DNA from: Candidatus Eiseniibacteriota bacterium
Lineage (GTDB): Bacteria > Eisenbacteria > RBG-16-71-46
Length of the DNA: 51,470 bases
NCBI GenBank assembly: GCA_016178725.1
Contig: JACOSV010000053.1
Span: 1 to 51,470 of the forward strand
Direction of reading: 5' to 3'
In this document: piece by piece, positions 1 to 8,790 of the stretch
How the letters are laid out: every line of letters starts with the position of its first letter
Position numbering within the stretch: the stretch's first letter is position 1
Position numbers and translations under genes: made by a program
Notes under the pieces: model-generated
Seen by the model: the letters and a program-made list of their open reading frames with translations, nothing else
What the model was told of the DNA's origin: nothing
Databases searched by the model: none

Positions 1-836
1 ACCGCCTTCCAACGCTTCACGCGGTGCAACGACCAGCGCAGGCCGGTGCGGTCGAGGATGCCGCAGAGATCGGCGATCAGCGCGTCCTCGTGGGCGCCGA
101 AGGTCCAGCGCGTGCGCCACGAGCCGTCGAGCGAGACGCAGCCCTCGGCGAGGTAGTAGCCGATGAGGCGCGCGAAGTCCTCGTTCACGTCGATCGTCCA
201 CGGCACCGTCGTATGGCCTGCCCCGCGGCCGGTCGCGAGTCGGAGCTGGTCACGCCGGTAGGGGGCGCGCCCGTCGCGCTCGAGCGCGAGGTAGGCCTCG
301 AGCGGCAGCGTGCCGTGCTGTGCCACGTCCTTTCGTTCGGCGCCGGCCGCGCGCGCCGCGGCGCGGATCATCGCCCAGTGCGCGAGCCAGTCGCCGTCGC
401 GCGGCACGACGCGGATACCGCGCGGGCCCACGTCGGAGGACGCGATCAGGTCGAGGTGCTCGGGTGTCTCGCCAGCGGGCACGTCGGTCGCGATCACGAG
501 CGGCGTGGTTCCGTCCACGGTGTCCGCGCGGTGGGTCGTGAGCCCCGCGCTGTTCCGCACGATCATCGGGTGGCCGTCGCTGGTCGTGAGCGTGCGCCCC
601 TCGCCGGTCCGGATCTCGACGCGTTCGGGATGCCAGCGGCGGAAGAGGTGGGTCGCCGGCCGGTAACAGGCGCGCTCGCGCTCGAGGTCGAACGAGAGCA
701 CCTCGACGCCGCGCAGCGGGATCACGTCGACGTCGCCCACCCTGCGCACGCGGCGCCCGCGCGTCAGATCCTTCATCCGCACCGGATCGAGTCCGCCGTC
801 GCGCTTCACGAACAGGAACTCGTCGCCATCCTGGCA
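1..836 (-). mobile_element. Intein with LAGLIDADG homing endonuclease (N-terminal 278 residues; truncated by window)
   Basis: The insertion begins with Cys1 and a typical intein N-terminal block (CQDGDEFLFVKRDGG, then PVRMKDLTRGRRV). About 90 residues on is a block-B-like stretch, LTTSDGHPMIV, with the conserved His but Ser at the position three before it where Thr is usual. At 176-141, about intein residues 221-232, the first LAGLIDADG helix is plain: FARLIGYYLAEG. All of this is foreign to the dehydrogenase family, and the reading frame stays open throughout, so it is a live in-frame insertion and not a pseudogene. The second endonuclease motif and the C-terminal His-Asn with the +1 nucleophile lie outside the window. 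The most likely arrangement is insertion just before the catalytic Cys, so that this Cys is the +1 residue of the C-extein and is restored by splicing. Confidence 0.92.
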
Positions 837-1682
837 ATGGCCCCCGAGGCCGGGACCGGGGTAGAACGGCATGAAGCCGAACGGCTTCGTCGCCGCCGCC
901 TCGATGACCTCCCAGACGTCGATGTCGAGCCGCGCGCACATCAGCGCCAGCTCGTTGACGAGTCCGATGTTCACGCTGCGGAACGTGTTCTCGAGCAGCT
1001 TGACCATCTCGGCGACGCGCGTGGACGACACCGGCACCACGCGCTCGAGCCGCTCCTGGTAGAGCCGGCAGGCGAGATCGGTGCAGGTCGCGGTGACGCC
1101 GCCCACGACCTTCGGGATGTTGCGCGTCGTGTAGTGCGGATTGCCGGGATCGACGCGCTCGGGCGAGAACGCGAGAAAGAAGTCGCGGCCGACGCGCATG
1201 CCGGTCTCGTGGAGCAGCGGCAGGATCAACTCCTCGGTCGTGCCCGGGTAGGTCGTGCTCTCGAGCACGATCAGCTGGCCGCGGTGCAGCGTCTTCGCCA
1301 CCTCGCGCCCGGCGGCGAGGATGTAGGACATGTCCGGGTCGCGCTGCTTGGAGAGCGGCGTCGGGACGCAGATGTTGACCGTGTCGCAGCGGCGGAGCGC
1401 GGCGAAGTCGGTGGTCGGGACGAGGCGTCCCGCGCGCACCAGCTCGCGGACGTCGGCGTGCGACACGTCCTGCACGTGGGATCGGCCGTGCGCGAGGCTC
1501 GCGACGCGCGCGGCGTTCACGTCGATCCCGACCACCGGATAGCCGGCCTTTCCGAACTCAACCGCGAGCGGCAGGCCGACATAGCCGAGTCCGATGACCC
1601 CGAGGCGCGCCCGGCGATGCTCGATGCGGTCGAGCAGCCGACCGGCGGCGGAGCGAGGGGAGTAACGGGGCCGACTCGACAT
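1..1682 (-). CDS. Nucleotide-sugar 6-dehydrogenase (UDP-GlcNAc/UDP-glucose type) interrupted by an intein, 3' end outside window
   Basis: The minus strand is open from an ATG at 1682 to the window edge. Residues 1-282 are the N-terminal part of a UDP-glucose/GDP-mannose dehydrogenase family enzyme, which oxidises a UDP-hexose twice to a uronic acid for surface polysaccharide. Visible are the NAD-binding GLGYVGLP loop (about 31-38), ICVPTPL, ESTTYPGTTE, FSPERVDPGN and EMVKLLENTFRSVNIGLVNE. The active-site signature begins as PGPGLGGHC, but instead of the usual Ile-Pro-x-Asp-Pro the chain continues into an intein starting at that Cys (codon 836-834). The rest of the intein and the C-terminal half of the enzyme lie beyond position 1. 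The GGHC form points to the UDP-GlcNAc/ManNAc 6-dehydrogenase branch (WbpA/WecC-like) more than to classical Ugd. The start lies only about 10 nt below a candidate -10, so the mRNA may be leaderless. Confidence 0.93.
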   Translation of the reverse strand, partial: MSSRPRYSPRSAAGRLLDRIEHRRARLGVIGLGYVGLPLAVEFGKAGYPVVGIDVNAARVASLAHGRSHVQDVSHADVRELVRAGRLVPTTDFAALRRCDTVNICVPTPLSKQRDPDMSYILAAGREVAKTLHRGQLIVLESTTYPGTTEELILPLLHETGMRVGRDFFLAFSPERVDPGNPHYTTRNIPKVVGGVTATCTDLACRLYQERLERVVPVSSTRVAEMVKLLENTFRSVNIGLVNELALMCARLDIDVWEVIEAAATKPFGFMPFYPGPGLGGHCQDGDEFLFVKRDGGLDPVRMKDLTRGRRVRRVGDVDVIPLRGVEVLSFDLERERACYRPATHLFRRWHPERVEIRTGEGRTLTTSDGHPMIVRNSAGLTTHRADTVDGTTPLVIATDVPAGETPEHLDLIASSDVGPRGIRVVPRDGDWLAHWAMIRAAARAAGAERKDVAQHGTLPLEAYLALERDGRAPYRRDQLRLATGRGAGHTTVPWTIDVNEDFARLIGYYLAEGCVSLDGSWRTRWTFGAHEDALIADLCGILDRTGLRWSLHRVKRWKA

Positions 1683-1691
1683 GGGGCGGGG

Positions 1692-1721
1692 ACGCTAGCA
1701 CGCGTCATCGGCGAGGGTCAA
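1692..1721 (-). promoter_or_regulatory. Candidate promoter of the intein-containing dehydrogenase
   Basis: On the minus strand TTGACC (1721-1716) is followed after 18 nt by TAGCGT (1697-1692), which is preceded by TGC to make an extended -10. Transcription would start near 1685, only a few bases before the ATG at 1682, so translation would be essentially leaderless. No Shine-Dalgarno sequence is seen. Confidence 0.45.
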
Positions 1722-1770
1722 AGCACGACGCGACGGGATGCAAATTCATCGCGCGCGTGTCGAGATGATC

Positions 1771-1799
1771 TTGACCGCGCGCGGGCGCGCTCCGAGACT
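1771..1799 (+). promoter_or_regulatory. Candidate promoter for the structured RNA
   Basis: TTGACC (1771-1776) is followed after 17 nt by GAGACT (1794-1799). The -35 is good and the -10 is weak. The predicted start near 1806 falls just before the long helix of the putative RNA and about 160 nt before a terminator hairpin. Confidence 0.3.
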
Positions 1800-1805
1800 G
1801 CGCGA

Positions 1806-1975
1806 TCGCCGAGTGAGGTTCTCTATCCGACACGTGTCCCCCGGCTGTCGGCGCCTTTGTGTGAAGCGACCTGCCAGCGCATCCCGGCGCCTTCGTCGTG
1901 CACGGTAGAGACGGAGAACCTCCTCGACTGTCTAGGGAAACGAGCCCCGCCTTGCGGCGGGGCTCGTCTGTTTGG
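1806..1975 (+). ncRNA. Possible structured non-coding RNA or leader of about 170 nt
   Basis: No protein-like reading frame is convincing in this gap. The 3' strand 1914-1926 pairs with 1810-1823 as a 13-bp helix with one bulged base (T1814): CGAG-t-GAGGTTCTC against GAGAACCTCCTCG. Inside are a hairpin of CCGACA (1827-1832) with TGTCGG (1846-1851), a helix of CGAC (1867-1870) with GTCG (1895-1898), and two copies of GGCGCC (1850-1855 and 1886-1891) that could pair instead. A strong terminator-like hairpin follows at 1940-1967. This is what a free-standing small RNA, or a riboswitch or attenuator leader of the FAH gene that starts 24 nt after the hairpin, would look like. I do not recognise a known family, and helices can also form by chance in such GC-rich DNA. 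Confidence 0.35.
1940..1973 (+). terminator. Intrinsic terminator-like hairpin
   Basis: A perfect 12-bp stem (ACGAGCCCCGCC, 1940-1951, with GGCGGGGCTCGT, 1956-1967) closes on a TTGC loop and is followed by CTGTTT. The modest T run is on the plus-strand side, favouring action on plus-strand transcripts. It lies just upstream of the FAH gene, so it ends whatever starts in the 1.7-1.9 kb gap. Confidence 0.7.
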
Positions 1976-1991
1976 CGCGCCGCGCGCGCGC

Positions 1992-2807
1992 ATGAGACGA
2001 TGCCCGCGCATGCCTCCGGCCGCCGTCCAGCACGTCGCGCGCTATCGCTTCGCGGGCGCGGACCACTACGGCATCCGCGGGGACGGCGCCTTCCGGCGCC
2101 TCGATCGCGCGCCGTGGCTCGGCGGTCGCGAGACCGGCGACGAGGATCCCGCCGCGCGCGTGACGCTGCTCGCGCCGGCGATCCCGACCAAGATCGTCTG
2201 CGTCGGCCTCAACTACCACGAGCACATCGCCGAGAGCGCGACCGTCGTGCGCGGCGCCGGCGTTCCCGAGGAGCCGCTGCTCTTCCTCAAGCCGCCGAGC
2301 GCCGTGATCGCGAGCGGCGAGCCGATCCGCTATCCCGCCGGGGTCACGCGGCTCGATCCCGAGGGCGAGCTCGCGGTCGTCATCGGCCGCCGCGCGCGCG
2401 CCGTCTCGCCCGCCGACGCGATGGCGCACGTCGCCGGGCTCACGTGCTTCAACGACGTGAGCGCGCGCAACTACCAGCGTCAGGATGCGCAATGGACAAG
2501 GGCCAAGGGCTTCGATACCTTCGCGCCGGTCGGTCCGTGGATGGCGGTCGGTCTCGCTCCCGATCGTCTGGGCGTCACCTGCCGCGTCAACGGGCGCCAG
2601 CGCCAGTCCGGCAGCACCGCCGATCTCATCTTCCCCGTGGCCGCATTGATCCCCTTCATCTCCCGCATCATGACCCTCGAGCCCGGCGACCTCATTGCCA
2701 CCGGGACGCCCGCCGGGATCGCGCCGATCGAGATCGGCGACCGCGTCGAGGTCGAGGTCGAGGGGATCGGCGTGCTCGAGAACCGCGTGGAGGCGCCGGT
2801 CGCGTGA
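1992..2807 (+). CDS. Fumarylacetoacetate hydrolase family protein (acylpyruvase / HpcE-like)
   Basis: A 271-residue FAH-fold enzyme. Members hydrolyse acylpyruvates or isomerise/decarboxylate 2-oxo acids, using Mg2+. The family landmarks are in order: VGLNYHEHIAE, LFLKPPSAV, the metal-binding DPEGELAVVIG, FNDVSARNYQ, AKGFDTFAPVGPW and, near the C terminus, GDLIATGTPAG. The short N-terminal segment before the catalytic domain is as in FAHD1 and HpcE-type proteins. The start is uncertain: ATG 1992 or ATG 2010 are both in frame, neither has a clear ribosome-binding site, and the terminator hairpin at 1940-1967 excludes anything much further upstream. Its stop overlaps the start of the amidohydrolase by four bases (GTGA), so the two are translationally coupled. 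The exact substrate cannot be told from sequence. Confidence 0.9.
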   Translation: MRRCPRMPPAAVQHVARYRFAGADHYGIRGDGAFRRLDRAPWLGGRETGDEDPAARVTLLAPAIPTKIVCVGLNYHEHIAESATVVRGAGVPEEPLLFLKPPSAVIASGEPIRYPAGVTRLDPEGELAVVIGRRARAVSPADAMAHVAGLTCFNDVSARNYQRQDAQWTRAKGFDTFAPVGPWMAVGLAPDRLGVTCRVNGRQRQSGSTADLIFPVAALIPFISRIMTLEPGDLIATGTPAGIAPIEIGDRVEVEVEGIGVLENRVEAPVA

Positions 2808-4441
2808 GCCGAGCCCGGGCCGATCTGCTGATCGAGCACGCGCGCCCCTGGTCGGACGGCGCGCCGGTCGAGGACGCCGACGCGATCCTGATCGCCGAGG
2901 GCCGGATCGTCGCCGTGGGCGCGCACGCGCCCCTCGCCGCGCTCGCCGGGCCCGCGACGCCGCGTCTCGACGCGCGCGGCGGCACGGTGACGCCGGGATT
3001 CACCGACGCGCACATCCATCTCGTCTCGTGGGCGCGCTCGCGCGGCCGGCTCGAGCTGCGGCACTGCGCCACGCGCGCCGACGCGCTGGCCGAGGTCGCG
3101 GCGTACGCGTCGACGCATCCCGGGCTCGCCGTGATCGAGGGCCGCGGCTGGGACGCGAACGGCTGGAGCGAACCACCCGACCGCGCGGCGCTCGATCGCG
3201 TCACGGGCGGGCGGCCGGCCCTGCTCCACAGCCACGACTTCCACGCGCTGTGGGTCAACTCCGCGGCGCTCGCGCGCGCCGGCGTCACCCGCGCCACCGC
3301 CGATCCGCCGGGCGGAATCCTCGAGCGCGACGCCGCGGGCGAGCCGAATGGCGTCGCGCGCGAGCACGCGGTGCGCCTGTTCGCCGGCGTGCTGCCGGTC
3401 GAGGACGCGGCGGCCGACCGCGCGCGCGTCCACGCCGCGATCGGCGACCTCCACCGGCACGGGATCACCGCCGTGCACGACTTCGAGGCCGCGGCCGAGC
3501 ACCGGCTGCTGCGCGCGATCGCGACCGACGCCGCCGGCCCGCGCGTACGCGTGCTGATGCACGTCGCGCATGCCGGGCTCGATCACGCGCTCGGGCTCGG
3601 GCTCGCGAGCGGGACCGGCGACGATACGTTCCGCGTCGGCGCGCTCAAGCTCTTCGCCGACGGCACGCTCGGCTCGCAGACCGCGGCGATGATCGAGCCA
3701 TACGAAGGATCGGGCGGCCGCGGGCTCGACCTCATCGCGCCCGCGGAGCTGGCGACGGTCGTCGCGCGCGCCGTGGCGGGCGGGCTTTCGGTCGCGATCC
3801 ACGCGATCGGCGACCGCGCCGTGCGTTCGGCGCTCGACGCGTTCGCCGGCGCGGGACCCGCGCTCGCGGCGCTGCCGCTCGCGCCGCGCATCGAGCACGT
3901 CCAGCTCCTCGACCCCGCCGACCTGCCGCGCTTCGCTTCGCACGGCGTGGTCGCGAGCATGCAGCCGATCCACTGCACGAGCGACATCGACATCGCGCTC
4001 CGCCACTGGGGCGGCCGCTCGGAGCGCGCCTACCCGTGGCGGGCGCTGCTGGATTCGGGCGCGCGGCTCGCGTTCGGCTCGGACGCGCCGGTCGAGACGG
4101 TGGACACCGCCGCCGGGCTCCACGCCGCGGTCACGCGCCGCCGCGCCGACGGCACGCCGTCCGCGGGCTTCATGCCGGCGCAACGCATCGGCCTCGACGC
4201 GGCGCTCGCCGCCTACACGTCGGAACCGGCGCGGCTCGCCGGCAGCTGGCCGCGGCTCGGCCGGCTCGCGCCCGGGGCGCTCGCCGACGTCGCGGTGTGG
4301 GGCACCGACCTCCATCGCCTGCCCGCCGAACGCCTCGCCGAGGCGCGGGTGCGCGCGACGATCCTCGGCGGCGCGATCGTGTTCGATGCCGACCATGCCG
4401 CCGCGCCCGCGGCGCCGGCGCTCGCCGGAGGCGCGCGATGA
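2804..4441 (+). CDS. YtcJ-like metal-dependent amidohydrolase
   Basis: A 545-residue member of the amidohydrolase superfamily, YtcJ/N-substituted formamide deformylase branch. The N-terminal beta-sandwich (EGRIVAVGAHAPL) leads into the metal-binding strand GFTDAHIHL with His70 and His72. Later metal and substrate motifs are HSHDFHALWVNS, ADGTLGSQTAAM, AIHAIGDRAV, RIEHVQLL, ASMQPIHC and LAFGSDAPVETVD, where the last Asp is the usual catalytic base. There is no signal peptide, so it is cytoplasmic. The start is the GTG at 2804, overlapping the preceding stop; its own stop in turn overlaps the ATG of the sigma factor gene (ATGA). Family members are promiscuous on amides, so the substrate is unknown. 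Confidence 0.9.
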   Translation: MSRARADLLIEHARPWSDGAPVEDADAILIAEGRIVAVGAHAPLAALAGPATPRLDARGGTVTPGFTDAHIHLVSWARSRGRLELRHCATRADALAEVAAYASTHPGLAVIEGRGWDANGWSEPPDRAALDRVTGGRPALLHSHDFHALWVNSAALARAGVTRATADPPGGILERDAAGEPNGVAREHAVRLFAGVLPVEDAAADRARVHAAIGDLHRHGITAVHDFEAAAEHRLLRAIATDAAGPRVRVLMHVAHAGLDHALGLGLASGTGDDTFRVGALKLFADGTLGSQTAAMIEPYEGSGGRGLDLIAPAELATVVARAVAGGLSVAIHAIGDRAVRSALDAFAGAGPALAALPLAPRIEHVQLLDPADLPRFASHGVVASMQPIHCTSDIDIALRHWGGRSERAYPWRALLDSGARLAFGSDAPVETVDTAAGLHAAVTRRRADGTPSAGFMPAQRIGLDAALAAYTSEPARLAGSWPRLGRLAPGALADVAVWGTDLHRLPAERLAEARVRATILGGAIVFDADHAAAPAAPALAGGAR

Positions 4442-5064
4442 GCACGCCGCACTACCGCGAGCTCGCCGACGGCGCGCTGGTCGAGATGGCGCAGGCGGGC
4501 GACACGCGCGCGTTCGACGAGCTGGTCGTGCGCTATCGCGACAAGGTCTACCGGCTCGCGTTCAAGATCCTGCGCCACGAGGAGGACGCGGCCGAGGCGC
4601 TGCAGGACGCCTTCCTCTCGGCGTTCCGCGGGCTCAAGAACTTCAAGGCCGAGTCCACGTTCTCGACCTGGCTCTACCGGGTCGCGACCAACGCGAGCCT
4701 GATGAAGTACCGCAAGCGCCGCGACGACCACGTCTCGCTCGAGCAGTCGCAGAGCTACGTCGAGGACGCCGAGCCGCTGGCGATCCCCGACTGGTCGCAG
4801 CAGCCGCTCGAGGAGCTGCTCGACGCCGAGACGCGCGAGGTGATGGAGGAGGGGCTGCACCGGCTGCCGGAGGATCTGCGCACGGTGTTCATCCTGCGCG
4901 ACGAGGAGGGCCACTCGAACGCCGAGGTCGCGGAGATCCTCGACCTATCGGTGGCGGCGGTGAAGTCACGGCTGCACCGCGCACGCATCGTGCTGCGCGA
5001 TCGGCTCGACCGCCACTTCAAGGACAAGACGCAACGCAAGGACGCGCCGCGTGCGCAGCGCTAG
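4438..5064 (+). CDS. ECF RNA polymerase sigma factor (RpoE/SigW-like)
   Basis: A 208-residue sigma factor with region 2 at about 25-95 (FDELVVRYRDKVYRLAFKI, DAAEALQDAFLSAFRGL, STFSTWLYRVATNASLMKYR) and region 4 at about 145-195 (LPEDLRTVFILRDEEGHSN, AEVAEILDLSVAAVKSRLHR). It would direct RNA polymerase to its own set of promoters. The start ATG overlaps the stop of the amidohydrolase. ECF factors are usually followed by a membrane or zinc-binding anti-sigma gene, but here the next gene, uppP, is on the other strand, 56 bases away. Control by coupling to the amidohydrolase operon, or an anti-sigma elsewhere, must be assumed. Confidence 0.95.
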   Translation: MSTPHYRELADGALVEMAQAGDTRAFDELVVRYRDKVYRLAFKILRHEEDAAEALQDAFLSAFRGLKNFKAESTFSTWLYRVATNASLMKYRKRRDDHVSLEQSQSYVEDAEPLAIPDWSQQPLEELLDAETREVMEEGLHRLPEDLRTVFILRDEEGHSNAEVAEILDLSVAAVKSRLHRARIVLRDRLDRHFKDKTQRKDAPRAQR

Positions 5065-5120
5065 AATCGCGAAGGTCGCGGGGCCGGCGGATGCGCCGCG
5101 CGTGCCGGGGGCCGCGCCGG

Positions 5121-5912
5121 CTAACGGCGCGCGAGCGCGAAGACGATGACCAGCGCGAGTGCCACGCGGTAGGCGAAGAACACGCCGAACCCGGAGCGCC
5201 CGAGCCAGCGGATGAGGCCACGGATGGCGATGAATCCCGTGATGGCGGCGACGGCGACGCCGATCGCCAGCGTCGAGACCGGCAGGTCGTGCGGCAGGTG
5301 GCGCAGCTCGAGCAGCCCGGCGCCGAACGTGATCGGCGTCGCGAGCAGGAACGAGAACCGCGCCGCCGAGACGCGCTCGACCCCCGCGGCGCGACCGGCC
5401 GTGATCGTGACGCCCGAGCGCGAGACGCCCGGCACGAGCGCCAGCGCCTGCGCCGCGCCCATCGCGAGGCACGCGCCCCAGCCAGGCGCGGACGTGGGCG
5501 CCCCGGAAGGCCGCCGCCGGTCCACCCACCAGAGCAGGAAGCCGAAGAACGCGAGCGTCGCCGCCTGGAGCGGCAGCGAGCGCAGCCGCTCGTCGGCGGC
5601 TTTCTGGAGCAGGACCCCTGCGACCGCAGCCGGCACCGAGGCGACGATCAGCTTGAGCCACGTCGTGCGCGCGTCGCTCCGCGCCGCGTCCGGACCGACG
5701 AACACGCCGCGGGCGAGCTCGAGCCAGTCGCGCCCGTACGCGACGATCAGCGCGAGCAGCGTGCCCCAGTGGAGCGCCACGTCGAACGCGACGCCGGCGT
5801 ACGGCCAGCCGAGCAGCGTCGGCACGACGTACAGATGGGCGCTGCTCGAGATCGGCAGGAACTCGCTCAACCCCTGCACCACGCCGAGCACCGCCGCCTG
5901 CACCGGAGTCAT
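5121..5912 (-). CDS. uppP: Undecaprenyl-diphosphatase UppP (BacA)
   Basis: A 263-residue polytopic membrane protein that dephosphorylates undecaprenyl pyrophosphate to recycle the lipid carrier of cell-wall and polysaccharide synthesis. The diagnostic motif GLSEFLPISSSAHL is at residues 14-27 and the second repeat carries LVPGVSRSGVTITAGR. The start is taken as ATG 5912 (MTPVQ), as is usual in the family; ATG 5930 six codons upstream is possible. An extended -10 (TGCTAGGTT, 5929-5921) lies only 8 nt before ATG 5912, which argues against the longer form and suggests a leaderless message. It is divergent from murJ, a functional partner in the lipid II cycle. Confidence 0.96.
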   Translation of the reverse strand: MTPVQAAVLGVVQGLSEFLPISSSAHLYVVPTLLGWPYAGVAFDVALHWGTLLALIVAYGRDWLELARGVFVGPDAARSDARTTWLKLIVASVPAAVAGVLLQKAADERLRSLPLQAATLAFFGFLLWWVDRRRPSGAPTSAPGWGACLAMGAAQALALVPGVSRSGVTITAGRAAGVERVSAARFSFLLATPITFGAGLLELRHLPHDLPVSTLAIGVAVAAITGFIAIRGLIRWLGRSGFGVFFAYRVALALVIVFALARR

Positions 5913-5920
5913 GGCGGCGC

Positions 5921-5929
5921 AACCTAGCA
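5921..5929 (-). promoter_or_regulatory. Extended -10 element upstream of uppP
   Basis: TGCTAGGTT on the minus strand, the -10 hexamer being TAGGTT. Transcription would start near 5914, beside the ATG at 5912. The flanking 13-mer TGACGCGTGCTAG is identical to the one before the dehydrogenase gene (1692-1704 region). Confidence 0.45.
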
Positions 5930-6008
5930 CGCGTCACGCGGGCGGACCAGCGGCGCGTCACCGTGGCGAGACGCGCCGCCGCGCGCCATCGCATGCGGGA
6001 GAGGGCGC

Positions 6009-7610
<1,602 letters not shown>

Positions 7611-7617
7611 ACGGAGC

Positions 7618-8784
7618 CTAGGCCGCGGCGGCGGCGCCGCGGCGCCACAGGCGCGGGAACACCGCGAACGCACGCAGGCGTCCCGGGCGCCAGACCGCCG
7701 AGATCACCTCGATCCCGAGCCACACCGCGTAGACGACGGAGATCGGCGCGCGCCAGTGCGGCACGAAGAACTGGATCAGGAACAGCACGAGGAGCCCGAG
7801 CGCCTCGTGCGCCGCGAAGTCGAGGTTGGCGAGCAGGATCATCCCGAGCGTGCCCTGCAGCAGCGTCAGGATCAGCTCGTCGCGGTGGCCGCCGATCGGC
7901 ACCGCCGCCACGTGCCCGAGCGAGATCGAGTAGACGATCGGCAGCATCGCCGCGAGCATCGTCCACTGGTTGATGTTGCTCGAGGCCATGTTCATGAGCG
8001 CCATGCCGCCCTTGCCGCGTCCGCGCGCCCAGTAGGTGGTGGTGACGAACTCGGGCAGCTCCGAGAGGAAGGGCGCCACCCACTGGACGAACACGAACTG
8101 CGAGATGCCGAGCACGGTCGCGAGCCCGATCATGCTGACGAGGAACGGCCGCGCCGCGGCGAACAGCAGCAGCCCGCCGACCACGAACAGCGCGGCGATC
8201 GCGATCCAGCGCCGCGGCGTGTCGAGGCCGATCACCGCGCGCGCGGCGGCCGCGACGTCCCCGAGCTCCTCGTGCGCCCTGGGCGGGATGCGGTTCACCA
8301 GCATCAGGAACGCGACGTAGAGCGCGATCAGCACGCCGGCGTCGGCGAGGCCGAGGGTGCCCTTGGCGATGATCCAGCCCCAGTAGAGGAGCGGCGGGAT
8401 CAGCCCGACCACCTGCGCCGCGTGCTCCTCGTCGAGCGCGATCGGGCGCCACACGTCCGCCTCGCCGCGGCTGCGGCGCGCGAGCGCCGAGACGACCCAG
8501 ATCATCGGCCAGCCGAGGCCGGTGAGCAGGCGCAGCGCGCCGGTGAAGTTCGCGGTCATGAGCGGGATGTCGCGGTTCCACGCGATCACCGCCTCGACCG
8601 CGAACTCGGGCATCACCTGCAGCCAGGCGAGGATCGCGAGCGCGAGGCCCTGCGAGACGTAGAACTGCGCGGCCTCGGCCCCCCACGCGAGCATGAACGC
8701 GCTCGCGACGACCGAAGGGAACGTCCAGATCGCCTGCAGCGCGCCGCGCCGCGCTTCCTCCGGCCCGATCGGCCCGCCGATCAT
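7618..8784 (-). CDS. Sodium/calcium exchanger family (CaCA) membrane antiporter
   Basis: A 388-residue integral membrane protein with two similar halves, as in the calcium/cation antiporter superfamily. The alpha-repeat signatures can be recognised as VMPEFAVEAVIAWN in the first half and LSELPEFVTTTYW followed by MALMNMASSNINQW in the second; the acidic residue in each PEF motif is expected to bind the ion. It probably exports Ca2+ or another cation against Na+ or H+. It is the last gene of a minus-strand tldD-tldE-antiporter run, 6 bases downstream of tldE's neighbour boundary: its ATG at 8784 lies just before the tldE stop at 8791 when read on the plus strand, so it is transcribed after tldE. 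Ion specificity is not visible. Confidence 0.82.
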   Translation of the reverse strand: MIGGPIGPEEARRGALQAIWTFPSVVASAFMLAWGAEAAQFYVSQGLALAILAWLQVMPEFAVEAVIAWNRDIPLMTANFTGALRLLTGLGWPMIWVVSALARRSRGEADVWRPIALDEEHAAQVVGLIPPLLYWGWIIAKGTLGLADAGVLIALYVAFLMLVNRIPPRAHEELGDVAAAARAVIGLDTPRRWIAIAALFVVGGLLLFAAARPFLVSMIGLATVLGISQFVFVQWVAPFLSELPEFVTTTYWARGRGKGGMALMNMASSNINQWTMLAAMLPIVYSISLGHVAAVPIGGHRDELILTLLQGTLGMILLANLDFAAHEALGLLVLFLIQFFVPHWRAPISVVYAVWLGIEVISAVWRPGRLRAFAVFPRLWRRGAAAAA

Positions 8785-8790
8785 CGTCGG

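Noticed and set aside
24..1700. A long plus-strand open frame of several hundred codons across the dehydrogenase and intein
   Set aside because: It is an antisense shadow in GC-rich DNA. The minus strand carries clear protein motifs in one continuous frame, while the plus frame reads as low-complexity Arg/Ala/Gly/Val.
1806..1975. Identification of the structured gap as 6S RNA, tmRNA, SRP RNA or a tRNA
   Set aside because: The conserved bases of those families are not seen; only helices and flanking signals support an RNA.
2480..4396. A 638-codon minus-strand frame opposite the amidohydrolase
   Set aside because: Composition is typical of a shadow frame and it lacks recognisable motifs; the plus-strand gene shows the whole amidohydrolase signature.
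5065..5120. A short anti-sigma gene after the ECF sigma factor
   Set aside because: Only 56 bases separate the sigma stop from the convergent uppP stop and they contain no frame of useful length.
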